Positions 43,676-55,579 of a DNA stretch of 64,000 nucleotides are shown here, in pieces. Position 1 is the stretch's first letter, and every line of letters begins with the position of its first letter. The position numbers and the translations under genes were made by a program. The stretch lies in NCBI GenBank assembly GCA_023897205.1, contig JAHWDD010000007.1, positions 2,294,001 to 2,358,000 on the forward strand, read 5' to 3'. This DNA comes from Exophiala sp. HKRS030. Taxonomy: Eukaryota; Ascomycota; Eurotiomycetes; Chaetothyriales; Herpotrichiellaceae. Under the pieces are notes generated by a model. The model was not told the origin of the DNA and searched no databases. It worked only from the letters and a program-made list of their open reading frames with translations.

Positions 43676-46600
43676 TTAACGGGCCGAGATGGCAGAGATC
43701 CATTTCTGTTCATCCTTGCTTCAAGAAATGTCAGCTTGGATCTTGTAGCATGGTGATCTGGAGAACTTACCGATCGAAATGCAAGAGCATGCCCAACACG
43801 GGAATTAATTGTCGTTGGTGACTCTTGTCTCTCTGCTCCATGAATTGCAACAAGACATTTTTCAAATACACATAATCGACCGTTCCCTGACTCAGTCCTA
43901 CTCCTTGTTGTTGTCCTCCTGTCGGAGTTTCACTGCGACTTGTAGCTATCGACCCGGTGCGTTCTTTGGGCGCTGGTGATCGGGCATTGTGTGTTGAGTC
44001 TATGGATGTTCTTGAGCTGGGAACTCCAGAGTCAATACCCGTGGCCGGTCGACCTTGGAGACGTAGATTTTTGGCACCACTCTGAACCACTTTCAGTTCG
44101 TCTGTTAGGTTCTTGTTCGCTTTTGTCAACTTCTCGACTCGCTCTCTTGCTTCATCGGCCATTTTTCTGAGATCGGTTTTCTGCGTGTCGAGTTCTCGCA
44201 CTTGTCGTTCACTTTCATCAAGGGCTTCTCGGAGGCTAGACATGGCGGAACGGACTTCTTCCACTTCTTTTGTGGCACGAGATGCCGAATTCTCAAGCTC
44301 GTCTCTCCGCTTCTTCCAGTCCCGTTGTCTCGTTTCAAGTTCGTCCTTCTCATCTTCTAATACCTTGAGTGCTCGCTGTGCATCTCTGGCTCTACTTCGG
44401 GCCTCCTCCACTTCGCGCATCATGCGTCTATTGCTCACACTTGCCTCGTCTTCCACTCTATCTCGCTCTTCGATCGCAGCATCCATTCGTTCTTTCATTT
44501 CTCTGATCCTCGCTTCTGTGCCAGTTTCACTTTGATCCAGAAGCATACGCATGGTCTGGCCTTCTCTGGTTCTTTCCGACAACATACGCTGTGCTTCAGC
44601 GAGCTCTTCCTCGAGGCTGTCTGCACGAGTGCTGGATTCTCGAGCTTGCATATTCAGTTCATGTGTTTGGTCCCGTAGAGATTGTACAATTGACTGTGTA
44701 GACGCGTGTAGTGCACTCTTAAGGTTAAGTTCTTCTTGGAGAGACGCCAAAGAACGCGCATGGGTGGATAGCTGCTCCTCCAATCCGCGGAGTTTCGTTT
44801 TTAGGCTTTGAGATTCTCCTTTGGCTTTTTCCAAATCCTTGGAAAGAGACTCCGAGAGCTTCGTAGCTTCCTGACGCTTGCTTTCGGAAGTACGGAGGTC
44901 TGATTGAGCCTGTTCAAGATCCTTTTCGACTCGAATCTTTGAGTTGGTTTCTTGTTCAATCTTCTGCTGTAGAGCCTTGATCTCAATATCTTTGTCACTC
45001 AACCTTTTACCAAGTCCCTTAAGCTCCGATTTGATATCGTCGTGACGAGATTCGAGCCTAGTAAGCTCGCCCGTTTTGTTCTTCAGGTCTTCCTTGACAG
45101 ATTTCAAGTCTGCAACTTCATTTCGCAAAGTTCGGAGTTCCGGTTGGGCCTTGGCAAGTAGTTCTTTGAGATCCGTAATGTCTTTGAAGCGAGCCGTTGC
45201 TAGCTGTTCTGCGGCGGCGAGATCTCTTTCGACTATAATGCTCTTGGATTGCAGCTCATCGTGTTTTTCGACCAGTTCTTGATGAGCTTTCTCGGAATCT
45301 ACCCCTGCGGCGATCGCCTTCCGTGCTTCTGTGAGCTCTTTTTCAACTTGACTAAGGCTTTGCTGAAGAGCAGCTTTCTCTGTCTGGGCGGACTTGAGTG
45401 CATCACGCGCCTCAACATGTTCTTCGCCTTGATGTAAAAGATCATCTCGAAGAGTCTCAATTTCTTCTTGCAATTCTTCTTGATCCTTCAACTTCTTGGA
45501 AAGCTTTTCGATATTGGCATCCTTCGTTGCTACTTCATGTCTAAGCTGATCGACTTCATTTTCGAGAAGCGCAATCTGTGCCTCAAACTCTTTGGTGCTC
45601 ACAGCACCAGCTGATTCAACCTCTGCAGGCTTCTCAGACACTTGAGCAGGGGATCAGCCTCAATTTCATCTGCTGGAGTTTGTTGGCCTTTGCCTTTCTT
45701 CTTCTTTTTATTTTTCTTCTTATTCGTTGACGTTCCAGCTTCCGACGGTGCCTCTGAAGGCACGGAAACATTGGTCACTGCCTTTGGTTCGGCTTGCTTC
45801 TGAAGGCCAAAATTTGCTTGTAAGTACTTGACCACATCCTCACGCGTTTTCAAAGAGTCCAGCTCCGGCCGCTTGCCTTCATCCAAGAAAGAGAAGACCC
45901 TGGTCGATGGACGATTCGAGAAGTCGTCCTGGTTGTTCTTCATCTCTGTTTTCAACTCTGCAATGGTGGTTTCGGCTTTGTTGAGTTGCCCACGTAGACT
46001 GTCCATGATCTTCTGCATTGTCGCTAACTTCTTCTCAGTCGATTGCTGATCTGATTTATTCTTGGTTTGCTCTCGATCGGCCAATTTGTACGTCGCAACT
46101 GTGTCCTCTAAATCTTTCACAATCGAGTCCTTTTGCGAAAGCTTTTCGCTGAGGATGTTGATGTCCTTGGTCTTGGTGTCTATTTGTTCCTCCAGCTTCT
46201 TATTCTTGGCTTCAAGTTCTTGGATGTGTGACTCTAACTTCTCGACAGTGTGGGAGACTTCGTTCTTTTGCGCGTTGAGAGATTCGATTTCTTTTCTAAG
46301 CCCATCGGCCGAGCCTCCACTTGTTTTGAGTTCGGCTTCGAGCTTCTCGATCTGCGTTTGAAGGGTTGTCTTTGTTTGGTCGAATTTGTCTCTCGCCTCG
46401 CGGAGTTCATGCAACTCACGTGTGGCACTCTCTAGACTCTCGACCATGCCCTCGGTGGATTCACGTGCAACTTTGAGATCACCTTTCAGCTTTGTCACAT
46501 GGTCCTTGAGTGCGTCGACCTCGGAGGTACGCTCTTGAAGCTCTGACTCTAGCCTCGCATGCTCCGAGTCGAAGGAGAAAAAGTCTTCGGAGGTTTCTTG

Positions 46601-47645
46601 CGGTGGAGGCGAGATTGCCTTGGAACGAGGTGAAAATAAGGAAAAGCTTGCAAGTCGAGACGAGGCAGAAGCAGGCGACTTCACCAAAGTTTCCCCGTCG
46701 GTTGAGTCCTTAGATATCTCGTGATTCGAAGATGCATCGGTGATGCTGATAGAAGTAGATGTCTCCGGTTCAGCTGGGACCTTCGTAACAATGGGAGGTC
46801 TACTCTTCAACTCTTGAACCTCGTCCCGTAGTTTGGCAGTCTCGTCTTCTGATGCCTGTAATTTCTTTTTGATGTCATCTCTGTCTGTGGTAACCCGTTT
46901 CAATTCTTCCAGCACCATATCACTTTTGAGATTGAGCTGCGCGAGGTATTCAACGAACGCGGCGGGATCATTGATGCTTGTCAAAGGGGTATTTTCTCTC
47001 AAAGAGGCTTCGAAGGCTTCGACAGGTTGGATTCGTGTGTGGGCTGTTCTATAGGCTTTCAGAAGTTCTGCGTATCTGGTTTCCATTCGCTCGAGTTTCC
47101 GAAGCTTGACACGGACATCGGTCGGGAGTTCAGATGATCGAGGCGAAGTCGCCTGAACACCGTTCAGCTCGGAAGGCTTCTCCGCCGTAGGACCCTCAAC
47201 CGTCGATGCCTGTTGTTTACCATCCTCGGTGACTATACTCGGGGTCTCCTTTTCTGGATCTGCAGTCTCCTCTTTGTCCTTTGCCTTGGCTTCTGGTAGA
47301 GGAGTCGCAACTCTACTTGGAATCGCGCTTTCATCCTCTCCGACGGTAAATTCCGGTTCGAACTCGGAAGGGTCGGGTCCCTTTTCTGAGGAAGTAGTGG
47401 CAGCGTCGGCAAGGTCTCTCTGGCGTGATGGCCTCCGCTGCGAATCACCACCCTGAGCCTGGGGACGTTTTCTGGGAGAGTTCCTCGCAGGTTGCTGAGT
47501 TGAGAGTTGAGCCTGTCGTTGGCGGGCCTGTTCTTCGGCAATGCGATTGTCTATGGCGCCTTTGAGGCGCTATGGGGCTCCGTCAGTACTATGGGGGGAT
47601 ATTGGACAGATCACATGGGGAAATTGTTTGGCTTACCTGGAACAT
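43676..47645 (-). CDS. IMH1: GRIP-domain golgin, IMH1-type (one single-base frameshift)
   Basis: Three exons: a 9-bp first exon 47645-47637 (Met-Phe-Gln), 47569-43771, and 43718-43676. The frame breaks once near 45640, where adding one base (AAG-TGT to AAG-GTG-TCT) joins EIEADPLLK to VSEKPAEVES. The corrected total is exactly 1284 codons (1283 residues). The first 160 residues are Gln/Pro/Ser-rich (RLKGAIDNRIAEEQARQ at the start). About 160-1200 is almost continuous heptad coiled coil, interrupted by a Lys-rich linker (TNKKKNKKKKKGKG). The C-terminus is a GRIP domain, with DYVYLKNVLLQFMEQRDK then QLIPVLGMLLHFDRKDEQ, completed by the last 14-codon exon. Such golgins bind Arl1-GTP on trans-Golgi membranes and tether vesicles. 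The final intron ends in AAG. Confidence 0.92.
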
Positions 47646-48616
47646 ATCCAGTTTGGCGGTTTTGGGCTGCCAGCAGCCTGAAGTTGGGATTCAAAACACA
47701 ATTGATAGAAATCGATATTGAAGACGCGTTTATGTAATTCATAGAATACAAACCAAGTGTTCCTGGTGGGAAGGTCGAGTATCGGATTGATCGTTGGATA
47801 GGACATGGACTCTCCTCTCCGCATCCTCGTCCTCGTCCTGACTTCCTCCGTCCAAAAATATGAGCGGAGAAGGACAAGGTGACAAGCCACAGCCGAACTA
47901 GCCACTTGTGCCACGAACGCCCGACCCCATGGCTTGGCTTCCGCCACAGGATCTACCATCATCCTCCGTAGAGCGAATTAGAAATTTATCATTTTACCTA
48001 GTATTCATCCAGGACTGAGTCGACCAAGATAACACCTTGATTTATGCCCATCGGAGGACGGATGCTATATTTCCTAGCTATCTGTTTGCATCGGAAGTCA
48101 CAGCTTCTGCATTGCAGATTGCTACCTGCGCGCTTTGAGGTTCATTCCGGTACCTTCATGCTAAATGAATGTCACCCTCAGAAGCTCGAAAAGTCGACAA
48201 GGTTGCTTGTGATGTACCGTGCGAGTCCTCCAAAGTTCTCAACATATACCTCAAACGATTTCAACCAGTGCATCCTCTATCTTGAGCACACCAAGGGTAT
48301 GCGTTCTGGATCTTGCATAGTTCCATCGCCATGACCACAGCTTTTTACTTCTAGCTGTAACTGATTCTGCTTCGTCATGAAGTCTCGGTATCGTGTCATA
48401 CTAGGCGGAGATAAAAATCGCGAAAAACAGTTCACAATTAAGCCGGAGCACTTCCTTGAACCGTGTGTCGAGAGGCGCACGGTGGGTGGAATGGGCTTGA
48501 CTTGGCTGGACTGACAATTGCAGTACGAGGTAATCCCACTGTTGCTCGTCCTGTGTGCCCTCTTCAGCCGCGTTGTCTTGGTGTCATCTTTATATCTCGT
48601 AGCAATATTCCCATTC
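47646..48616. other. Intergenic, 0.97 kb
   Basis: This holds the golgin promoter (minus strand) and the 3' flank of IES6. One ACGCGT hexamer lies at 47724-47729, about 80 bp before the golgin ATG. No credible gene is seen. Confidence 0.55.
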
Positions 48617-49273
48617 TCACTTAAGCACCACGTTGGCGCCTCGAGCCGCCAGGTATTGGTCCGGGGCGCCTTGAGGCAACGTCCTGACCACAGCAAAGAT
48701 CTCCTTGTCGTAATATCTTAATCTCGTCTTCGGATCTGTGTATTTGGAAGGCAAACCAGTCACATCACAGTAATGACGGTGATTCGCGGGATGTAGACTT
48801 GGTGCGCTCTCAATATTCGTGTATGTGACCAAAGGACCTCCCAAGCCCATATTATTTCCACCGCCTCCTGCACTGCCGGTCCCATTGGTACCGCCATTAG
48901 GCACACTCAAGGCATTTGCAGCACGTTGCAAGTTTCGCTCAAGCACCAACGTGCTCAGGCTCTGTGTAGCCTGCGCCATATTGACGGGTTTCGAATTGGC
49001 GGTGGTGTAGGCAGGGGTGGCTGCGCCATCGGAAGTCGCGCCCGTCGCAGGAAGGGGAGTGGATGCACCAGAGTTGTTTTGTGTTGCAAGCACCGAGGCC
49101 TCTCTTCGTTGAGACTCGGAGATGATCTGCTTGGTGTTCTTGTTGCGTCGCGTGCTGGGTTTCCAGGCCGGATTGCGGAATGGTTTCGTCACATAGTAAA
49201 TGTCCATCTGGTCGAGAAGCAATTGATGCGAGTCATCCTTCTCGGCTTGTGGTGGTGGCGGAGGCATGGTCAA
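48617..49273 (-). CDS. IES6: INO80 complex subunit Ies6 (YL1 C-terminal domain)
   Basis: A single exon encodes 218 residues; a second ATG two codons later is also possible. The N-terminal half has YYVTKPFRNPAWKP and RRNKNTKQIISESQRRE, which match the conserved Ies6 N-terminus. A low-complexity Ser/Thr/Gly linker follows (GGTNGTGSAGGGGNN). The C-terminal YL1 domain reads SAPSLHPANHRHYCDVTG, then LPSKYTDPKTRLRYYD, and ends in AARGANVVLK. Ies6 forms a module with Arp5 that couples ATP hydrolysis by INO80 to nucleosome sliding in the nucleus. The Arp5 gene lies about 6 kb away in this same window. No introns are needed. Confidence 0.95.
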   Translation of the reverse strand: MTMPPPPPQAEKDDSHQLLLDQMDIYYVTKPFRNPAWKPSTRRNKNTKQIISESQRREASVLATQNNSGASTPLPATGATSDGAATPAYTTANSKPVNMAQATQSLSTLVLERNLQRAANALSVPNGGTNGTGSAGGGGNNMGLGGPLVTYTNIESAPSLHPANHRHYCDVTGLPSKYTDPKTRLRYYDKEIFAVVRTLPQGAPDQYLAARGANVVLK

Positions 49274-49831
49274 GATTGACCCAGTGCCACAGTCTGTCGT
49301 AGTTCAGACGTTGACGGAACCGAAGTGAAGAAGATATGCCGTATGAGGCTGACACATAACTAGGTAGTAGCTGTCTACAATGTGTCGATTTTTAGTGGGG
49401 TCTTGCTACTCTTATTGACGATTCAGAGACCGCCAAGGCCATCGAGGTACAGTCTAGTAATATAATACTAGGCAGAATAATACTTGCCACTTTACCTGGC
49501 TACTCATCACCCCAGTCTCACGCCACCGAGCTAAAACGACAAGGAGTAAAATTTCAAGGGTAGACCATTGTAGTTGGAATTCGGGTGTGACAAACGTTGC
49601 AAGTTGGAGAATGGGAGTCTGAACTTTGAATGTGGCCCAGGTGCGCGGGAGGATAAAGTCGACCACGTTGTGACCACGGCCACGACACGCGCTTCACATA
49701 CGCATGACTCGCCGTCTACACTGTAAATATAGGATTGAGTAAGCAAATAAGCAACACGCACTACATTCACGCCGAATAGATACTGTTTTCAAGAATGCAC
49801 GCTTTCCGTTATCTGTCAATTCGTTCACTTT
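49274..49831. other. Intergenic, 0.56 kb
   Basis: This is the IES6 promoter and the 3' flank of the NmrA-like gene (both minus strand). Only short spurious frames occur. Confidence 0.55.
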
Positions 49832-50929
49832 TTACAATTTACTTGAGCTTGTTTGAAGTCGAATCGACTCGGCCACAGCGTCTGCCAAAGAGTCTACAAC
49901 TGTGTCGCCGCCGATGAGATGGTTGTCACGCTCGTCGTAAAGAGTTCCTCCCTCGGCCCAAATTCGTCTCAGCGTAAAGACGGTTGCATAAGGAACGCCA
50001 GACTCCCATGCTTCTTTCTCGAGTCGTTTCAATTCATCCAGACTGGTATAAGTCACCTTCCACGGCTGGCCTCCTGTCTGCTTCTCGAATTCTGCAAGAA
50101 TCTCTGCATCCGAAGTCGTGAAGGAGTTGACCCTGAGCGCTTTGTTCTTGCTTGCATCAGCATGTTGCAACGCTAGAACCAGGAGTTTTCCAACACTGTG
50201 CACTGGTCAGCTCTCTGTATAAGGGAACCATGTGAGCAGGTAAACCGGTGAACATACTCTCTCATTGTGGTGAAACTGATCTTCAAGTGACCATCTCCAA
50301 TCAAGGTTGCCTCTTTATTCTGGACATCGAAGTTTCCCGCATTCTTGAATGGACTCGCTCCAAAGTAAAGTCCATTCTCTCCATCGGCATATGGTCCGGT
50401 GACGAGAAAGGTGTGTTCCAGGTTCTTACTAGCCCGGATGGCCGCACGAACTTGGATTTTCTTCTGGTGAGGTTTCTCATCAATCGAACTGGGACCGTAC
50501 TCGATGTCTGTGCCATATTCTGACGGAAAGAATCTTTTGATACCTGGCGTCTCGTCCGCGATGCGTATCAACTCGATCTGACTTTCGATGGCATTTCTGC
50601 CGACCGCCGAGATGACAGTGTCGACATCTGAAAGTGCAATGTCAGTGTTGAGGAAGTATTAAGGCGACTACTGGGTGGTTTATACCCTCATATGCACGCT
50701 TGATATCCTCGCTTTTGGTCACGTCTCCCTCGATGATGTCGACACCTTCCTTCTTGAGGTTTGCAATGAAATCCGGCTTGGTCTTGACAGTGTTTGGCGA
50801 TGTGAAAACTGCAATCCTATCGAAGCTCTTCTTGCTCTGGACAATAGCATTGGTGATGCGGCTTCCTACGAGGCCTGAGGCACCAATGACAAGGAGCTTC
50901 TTTGGCACGAACCCTGTGGTTAACGACAT
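49832..50929 (-). CDS. NmrA-like / isoflavone-reductase-family NAD(P)-binding protein
   Basis: Three exons, 50929-50686, 50627-50258 and 50195-49832, give 325 residues. The introns are GTATAA...CAG and GTATGT...CAG with consistent phases. The Rossmann motif is [16 protein letters not shown] near residues 12-27. Downstream are [27 protein letters not shown] and a C-terminal substrate domain ([33 protein letters not shown]). These blocks fit the fungal NmrA-like group related to plant isoflavone reductases, cytosolic NADPH-binding proteins that act as small-molecule reductases or redox sensors. The substrate is unknown. The gene is divergent from a Dal5-type transporter, so the two may act on the same compound (inference). 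Confidence 0.9.
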
Positions 50930-52287
50930 TTCAGTTCACAGACGGGTTGAGATTATCAATTCACGAATAAGACGCTCTAAATTCACAAACTATATATTTG
51001 CGATATGCCAAAAGGCGTGATCAAAGAAGGAACACTGGCCACGGACGAAGTAGGCGATTATTAAGTTCAACGATAGACAAACCCCGTCGCCTTTGGCCGC
51101 GCTTCGCCCAATCGCGTTCATGTCCATCGCCTCTTCTCCAACTTTGGCACCTCAAGACGAAAATACCACCGCCGATGACGGAATTCCTCCTCTTTCGTAC
51201 GCGAACTATGCCTAGGGGACTAGGGCAAGCTTCAATCTCCAAACGATGAACAGGGAGCTATTCCACAAATGCAGTCAATTGCAACCACCTCTAGCATAGA
51301 CGTAGCGCGCCAGAGTCTCAAAATCATTGCCCGCACCGCGGAGTCTGGGCTTCAGTAATACCACATCGAGGGACAATTCTTTGTCTCACTCTTGGCTAGA
51401 ATTTCAAGATGCACTGAAAGTCTACATTCATTTTTATTGACTGGGTGGTACGGGTGGCTACAGAGATCCAAGGATTCTCAAGAACGTATGCTGGTCTTTC
51501 TTTTGAAGACCTAAAATCGCTCCTCGCCGGTTCCGCGAAGCTTTGAAGGACGATAACCGATGGACTCAAGCTTCCACGCGTGTGGCTGCCAGAAGAACCC
51601 ATCCACCAATACCGGTATGATGTCCAGAGCCTCTTAGGGTCACGCAAAATCACAAATTGACCAGGCCGATCCTAGTATCTCCCCCACGGTTACTCAAGCT
51701 ATTCTAGAGCACAGTACCCCTCCACCACAACTCCTCAGGAGGATTGTGTCAAGTCATTCGATGGACATTTAACAACACCCGGAGTTCGGACTAGCGTTCA
51801 CTCAGAACTGGGCATCCCACACGTCCAACCCTCTTGGCTGTTCTCTATCAAGCGTGAAAAGAGTACAGTGCCCCGCCGCTGTGCCCCAGCTTCACATCCG
51901 AATCTGTGGGGTCGCCTGGCCCCAGCCTTGGCCAATATATCGCTAAGCGTCGTTGGCCTCCTCGATAGGTCAAAGAATGCTATTAGGCGGACAATACCCA
52001 TTAACCGGTACTTGGCAGTGTCTACAGCAAGCAAGATGCTGCACGAGCACGATTGTATACCTCGTTTGCATACAGTTGGCTCAAGTAGTCCGGGAGAAAA
52101 GAAATGACCGTGCCGTCCAACTCACTTCTATTGACAAAAGTGGGAGATTACGACTGGTCGACAATGGGGACACGATCATATCACACGCATATAACGCCAG
52201 CCTCCTGCCGACGCTGATCTTGTCACTCTGCCATCTGCAACTTTACCACTCTGTCGGGTCTTACACGTGGCAGGCACCTTGTCGATC
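50930..52287. other. Divergent promoter region, 1.36 kb
   Basis: This stretch lies between the NmrA-like gene (-) and the Dal5-type transporter (+). Frames of 66-120 codons occur but overlap on both strands and look random. No repeat or RNA gene is seen. Confidence 0.55.
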
Positions 52288-54135
52288 ATGTCTGAACACG
52301 ACGTCAACTCCCTAAAGGAGAAGGTCCACGTTGCCCAGCTCGAGGAGCTAGGCGTCTCACAGGAGGATCAAGATACCAAGAAACGAGAAGCTCGGCTCGT
52401 TCGAAAGCTCGACCTCTATATAGCACCTTTGCTGGGTCTTCTGACTTTGATCTCCTTCTTAGACAGAGGCAATATAGGGTACGCTGCCTCCCAGGGCATG
52501 ACTGTCGACATCGGCTTGAGAGGTGTGCAATTGAATGTATTTTCCCCTTCCAGAGACTCTTCTATCAAGCTGCTTGGATGCTGACTCATATACAGATTGC
52601 CATTTCAATCTTCTACGTCTTTTATATTCTGGCTGAAGTGAGCAAAGCCAATCACCCTGGAATCCTATACTGATTGAAGTCTGAAGATTCCTGCCTCCCT
52701 CTTCGTGAAGAGACTCCGATTCGACAGGGTGATCCCAACAGTTACGTTGTGCTGGGGTCTTGTCTGCCTCGGCAATGGCTTCATCAATAACTTCGCCAGT
52801 TTAGTGGCATGTCGTTTGTTGCTCGGTCTGTTTGAAGGGGTCCTCTTTCCGTCCAGTGTGATCATGATGGCGAATTGGTACTACCGAGAGGAACTTGGAC
52901 TACGCATCTCATATTTGTACAGTGCGTAAAGCAAAAGTAACAATGCGGATTAGAGCTGACCACGAACTTGCAGTTGCCGCAGCATTGTCAAGTGCATTTG
53001 GAGGTCTGATCGCCTTCGCCATCCTGTACATGGACGGGACTCATGGCATGGCAGGATGGAGATGGTACTTTCCCCAAGCACCAGCCTTAGATTGCTAAAG
53101 AAAAATGCTGACGTTATTAGGCTTTACATCATTGAGGGCATCATCACAGTCATTGTTGCTGTCGCCTGCTATTGGCTTATCCCGAACAACTTCGAGACCG
53201 CCTACTTCTTGAATGAGAACGACAAGAAGATCATGCGGCGACGGGCTGAACTGACTGAATCGTACAACGGAGGTCAAGGGCATTATACGCGGAAGGACAT
53301 AATGATGGCTGTCAAGGACAGCAAAACATGGCTTCATGGACTTATCCAGTTTGCGTGCATGACTGTAGTTTATGGTAAATATACTACCGATTTTTTTCTA
53401 TGTCTTAAGCTTATCGCTAACAAACTGCAGGGTTCTCCGTATTCCTACCAATCATTCTACGGACCGGATTCAATTATTCTGTCAAAGAAGCACAGTACCT
53501 TGCTATCCCAGGTTGGTCAAGCACCGATCAGATCAATCGATCCCGAATCTGACAAGCAGCAGTCTTCCTCTGGGGTGCGATTGTGTACGGAGTAGGCGGA
53601 TATCTTTCGGATAAATACCGTAAACGATTTCTTGTTGTCGTGGTCGCTGCCCCTGCTGGGATCTTGGGATATTGTCTCCTCCTCGCCTCAGATCGAGTGC
53701 CTGTGGGTGTACGATATTTCTCGTGCTTCCTCATTTCTACATGCATCTTCCTTTGCGCAGGAGGCAATATGGCCTGGATGTCACTTAACACCGCACCGGA
53801 CGGCAAGCGCTCGGCATCAGTGGGAATCACTTTGACTTTGACAAATATTGGTATGACTCGGTTATCGAAATCACCGACCTTTGCGTTCGTACTGACTGGG
53901 TGTTCTAGGTGGTATCGTTTCCGGTCAGATCTATGTCGCGAGACAAGCTCCACGGTATCGCTTGGGTCATGCATGGTCATTGTCTTGCCTGGTGCTTTCG
54001 TGTGTGGGTTGGTTTGTGGCAAGAGGAATCTACAAGAAACGCGAGGCGTGGAAAGACAAGGCTATCGCAGAAGGGACTGTGGTGCCTCGAGAGGACTTCT
54101 CGGATCGTGCGCCTACATATCGGTACCAGATCTAA
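52288..54135 (+). CDS. MFS transporter, Dal5/allantoate-permease (anion:cation symporter) family, intact
   Basis: Eight exons: 52288-52536, 52596-52637, 52687-52921, 52974-53064, 53121-53374, 53431-53511, 53560-53850 and 53909-54135. They give exactly 490 codons (489 residues). All seven introns are 48-59 bp and in frame; one uses GTGCGT after LRISYLY. TM1 holds the family motif LLTLISFLDRGNIGYA. Further blocks are ISIFYVFYILAEIPASL, GLFEGVLFPSSVIMMANWYY, WRWLYIIEGIITV, AIVYGVGGYLSDKYRKRF and NTAPDGKRSASVGITLTL. The tail APTYRYQI is typical. The family imports organic anions and vitamins such as allantoate, nicotinate or pantothenate with cations; the substrate here is unknown. A decayed member of the same family lies at 14.1-15.5 kb. 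Confidence 0.93.
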
Positions 54136-54562
54136 GGGGATAAGGCGACGGGGCTCTTGTAGAAAGGTGCAGGAGCCACCACCTAACAATTCACCGTGAA
54201 TGGCCGTTCTTCTGGTGAAAATGATCGATTAACAAGAGGTTCTGCCTAATCGGTAGACATGTTGCCTTCTGTAGCCCCAATCTAGCACAAGACCGAATCG
54301 TCGCAGACGAGGAACGGAGACCATTGATATCCAGTGGAAGGCCTGCGACGGAAATAATTGAAATGGCAAGTTATTTATGATGGAGATGGCGTGATTGTCC
54401 TCGGGATCCTCCGCTTGATCGGCCGGAAATTGAGATAAAGAGCTAGTCAGACATAATGTTTTTATGCGGGGCTAGAGACTCGTCGAACAAAGACCGCGTC
54501 CACCAGATCGCGTCCTAGGTTCTGTGTCCTCAACCATACGCAGGCTTTATCACCTTCTAAGC
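54136..54562. other. Intergenic, 0.43 kb
   Basis: This lies between the MFS gene and DAD4 (both +), presumably the DAD4 promoter. No feature is seen. Confidence 0.55.
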
Positions 54563-54961
54563 ATGGTGAGTCCATTCACCGGATCGGCAGAGACAAAACG
54601 CTAATCGTTTTGACAGGAGAGCCCGCACGAGCAGCAGCAGAGCCTGTTGCTCTCCCGGATCATCACAAACATTGTATGTCACCCTCCCGGATCCTACGTT
54701 GATCTTGGTGCATTCAACGCTAACCAGAATGCAGGAGAAATTGAATGAAGCAGTCGCTATGATGAATCGGAATCTGCAGGAGGTCAATGTTCAGAATATG
54801 AATGTCGAGCTCGTGGCTCAGATGTTCAAGAACTATCAATCGAATGTGCTCTTCCATCTTGAAGGTCTGTCTCAGAACTACAAGCATCTCGATAAGGGTG
54901 GCTTTGAGGGTTTACGTTGACATTTCATTTAGCGACCGACAATCTCAAGGAGCCCGTTTGA
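54563..54961 (+). CDS. DAD4: DASH complex subunit Dad4
   Basis: Four exons, 54563-54565, 54617-54673, 54735-54864 and 54933-54961, give 72 residues, the same size as yeast Dad4. Exon 1 is only the ATG. The remaining exons join in frame. The protein begins [15 protein letters not shown], continues [16 protein letters not shown] and [15 protein letters not shown], and ends with [16 protein letters not shown] after the last splice. These are the conserved Dad4 blocks. Dad4 is part of the ten-subunit DASH/Dam1 ring that couples kinetochores to microtubule plus ends in mitosis. The introns are GTGAGT, GTATGT and GTCTGT type, ending CAG, CAG and TAG. Confidence 0.95.
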
Positions 54962-55579
54962 ACATGATGGCTCGTCGCTTCGTCTGAGTTGTTTTATGGA
55001 TTATTGTTTTGAAGCGGTCATGGTAATATGCCATCAGTCATGAAAAATTACAGGACGCAGATACCTTCACAGAGACGAGGGATCTGATCAGGAAATCCGA
55101 CTAGCATGCCATACGTAGGTGTATATGGGGTTGTGTACAGCAAAACTTCTCAGGCGAAACTAGACTTCGTAGCTGTGGCTTTCCGAACCTCCCTACTTGT
55201 GCAGGTGCAGTTAAAAGAGCGCGCTTCTCTTGAATGCATCAGGAGACTCGAATTAAAGAGTTACAGGTTTATAAATACTGCCATGGGTTCATTCGCTGCC
55301 CCTTTCAAAGATGGTGGCTTCTACGTAGCAAACAAGCGTATATAGCAAGGCTGTGAGAAGCGTGACGAGGCTGAATGTTACGTCTTCTCCGCATCTGCGC
55401 TTCGCTCCGCAGAATAATATTCCTTGCGACGAGCGAGCATTGCATGTTTTCGACACTGCAACCATCTGGCCAAAATCAAGACCTCAAATACCTCCTCCTA
55501 ATACTCTGTTTCCCACCCGTCATGAGAGAAAAAGCATGAGCACAGAGCCTGCGCTGTGAGCCAGCTGTCTTCAATCGCC
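54962..55579. other. Intergenic, 0.6 kb
   Basis: This lies between DAD4 and ARP5, both on the + strand, and presumably contains the ARP5 promoter. No credible gene is seen. Confidence 0.55.

Noticed and set aside
44113..44535. 140-codon + Ser-rich frame opposite the golgin
   Set aside because: It is the antisense of coiled-coil heptads, a common shadow effect.
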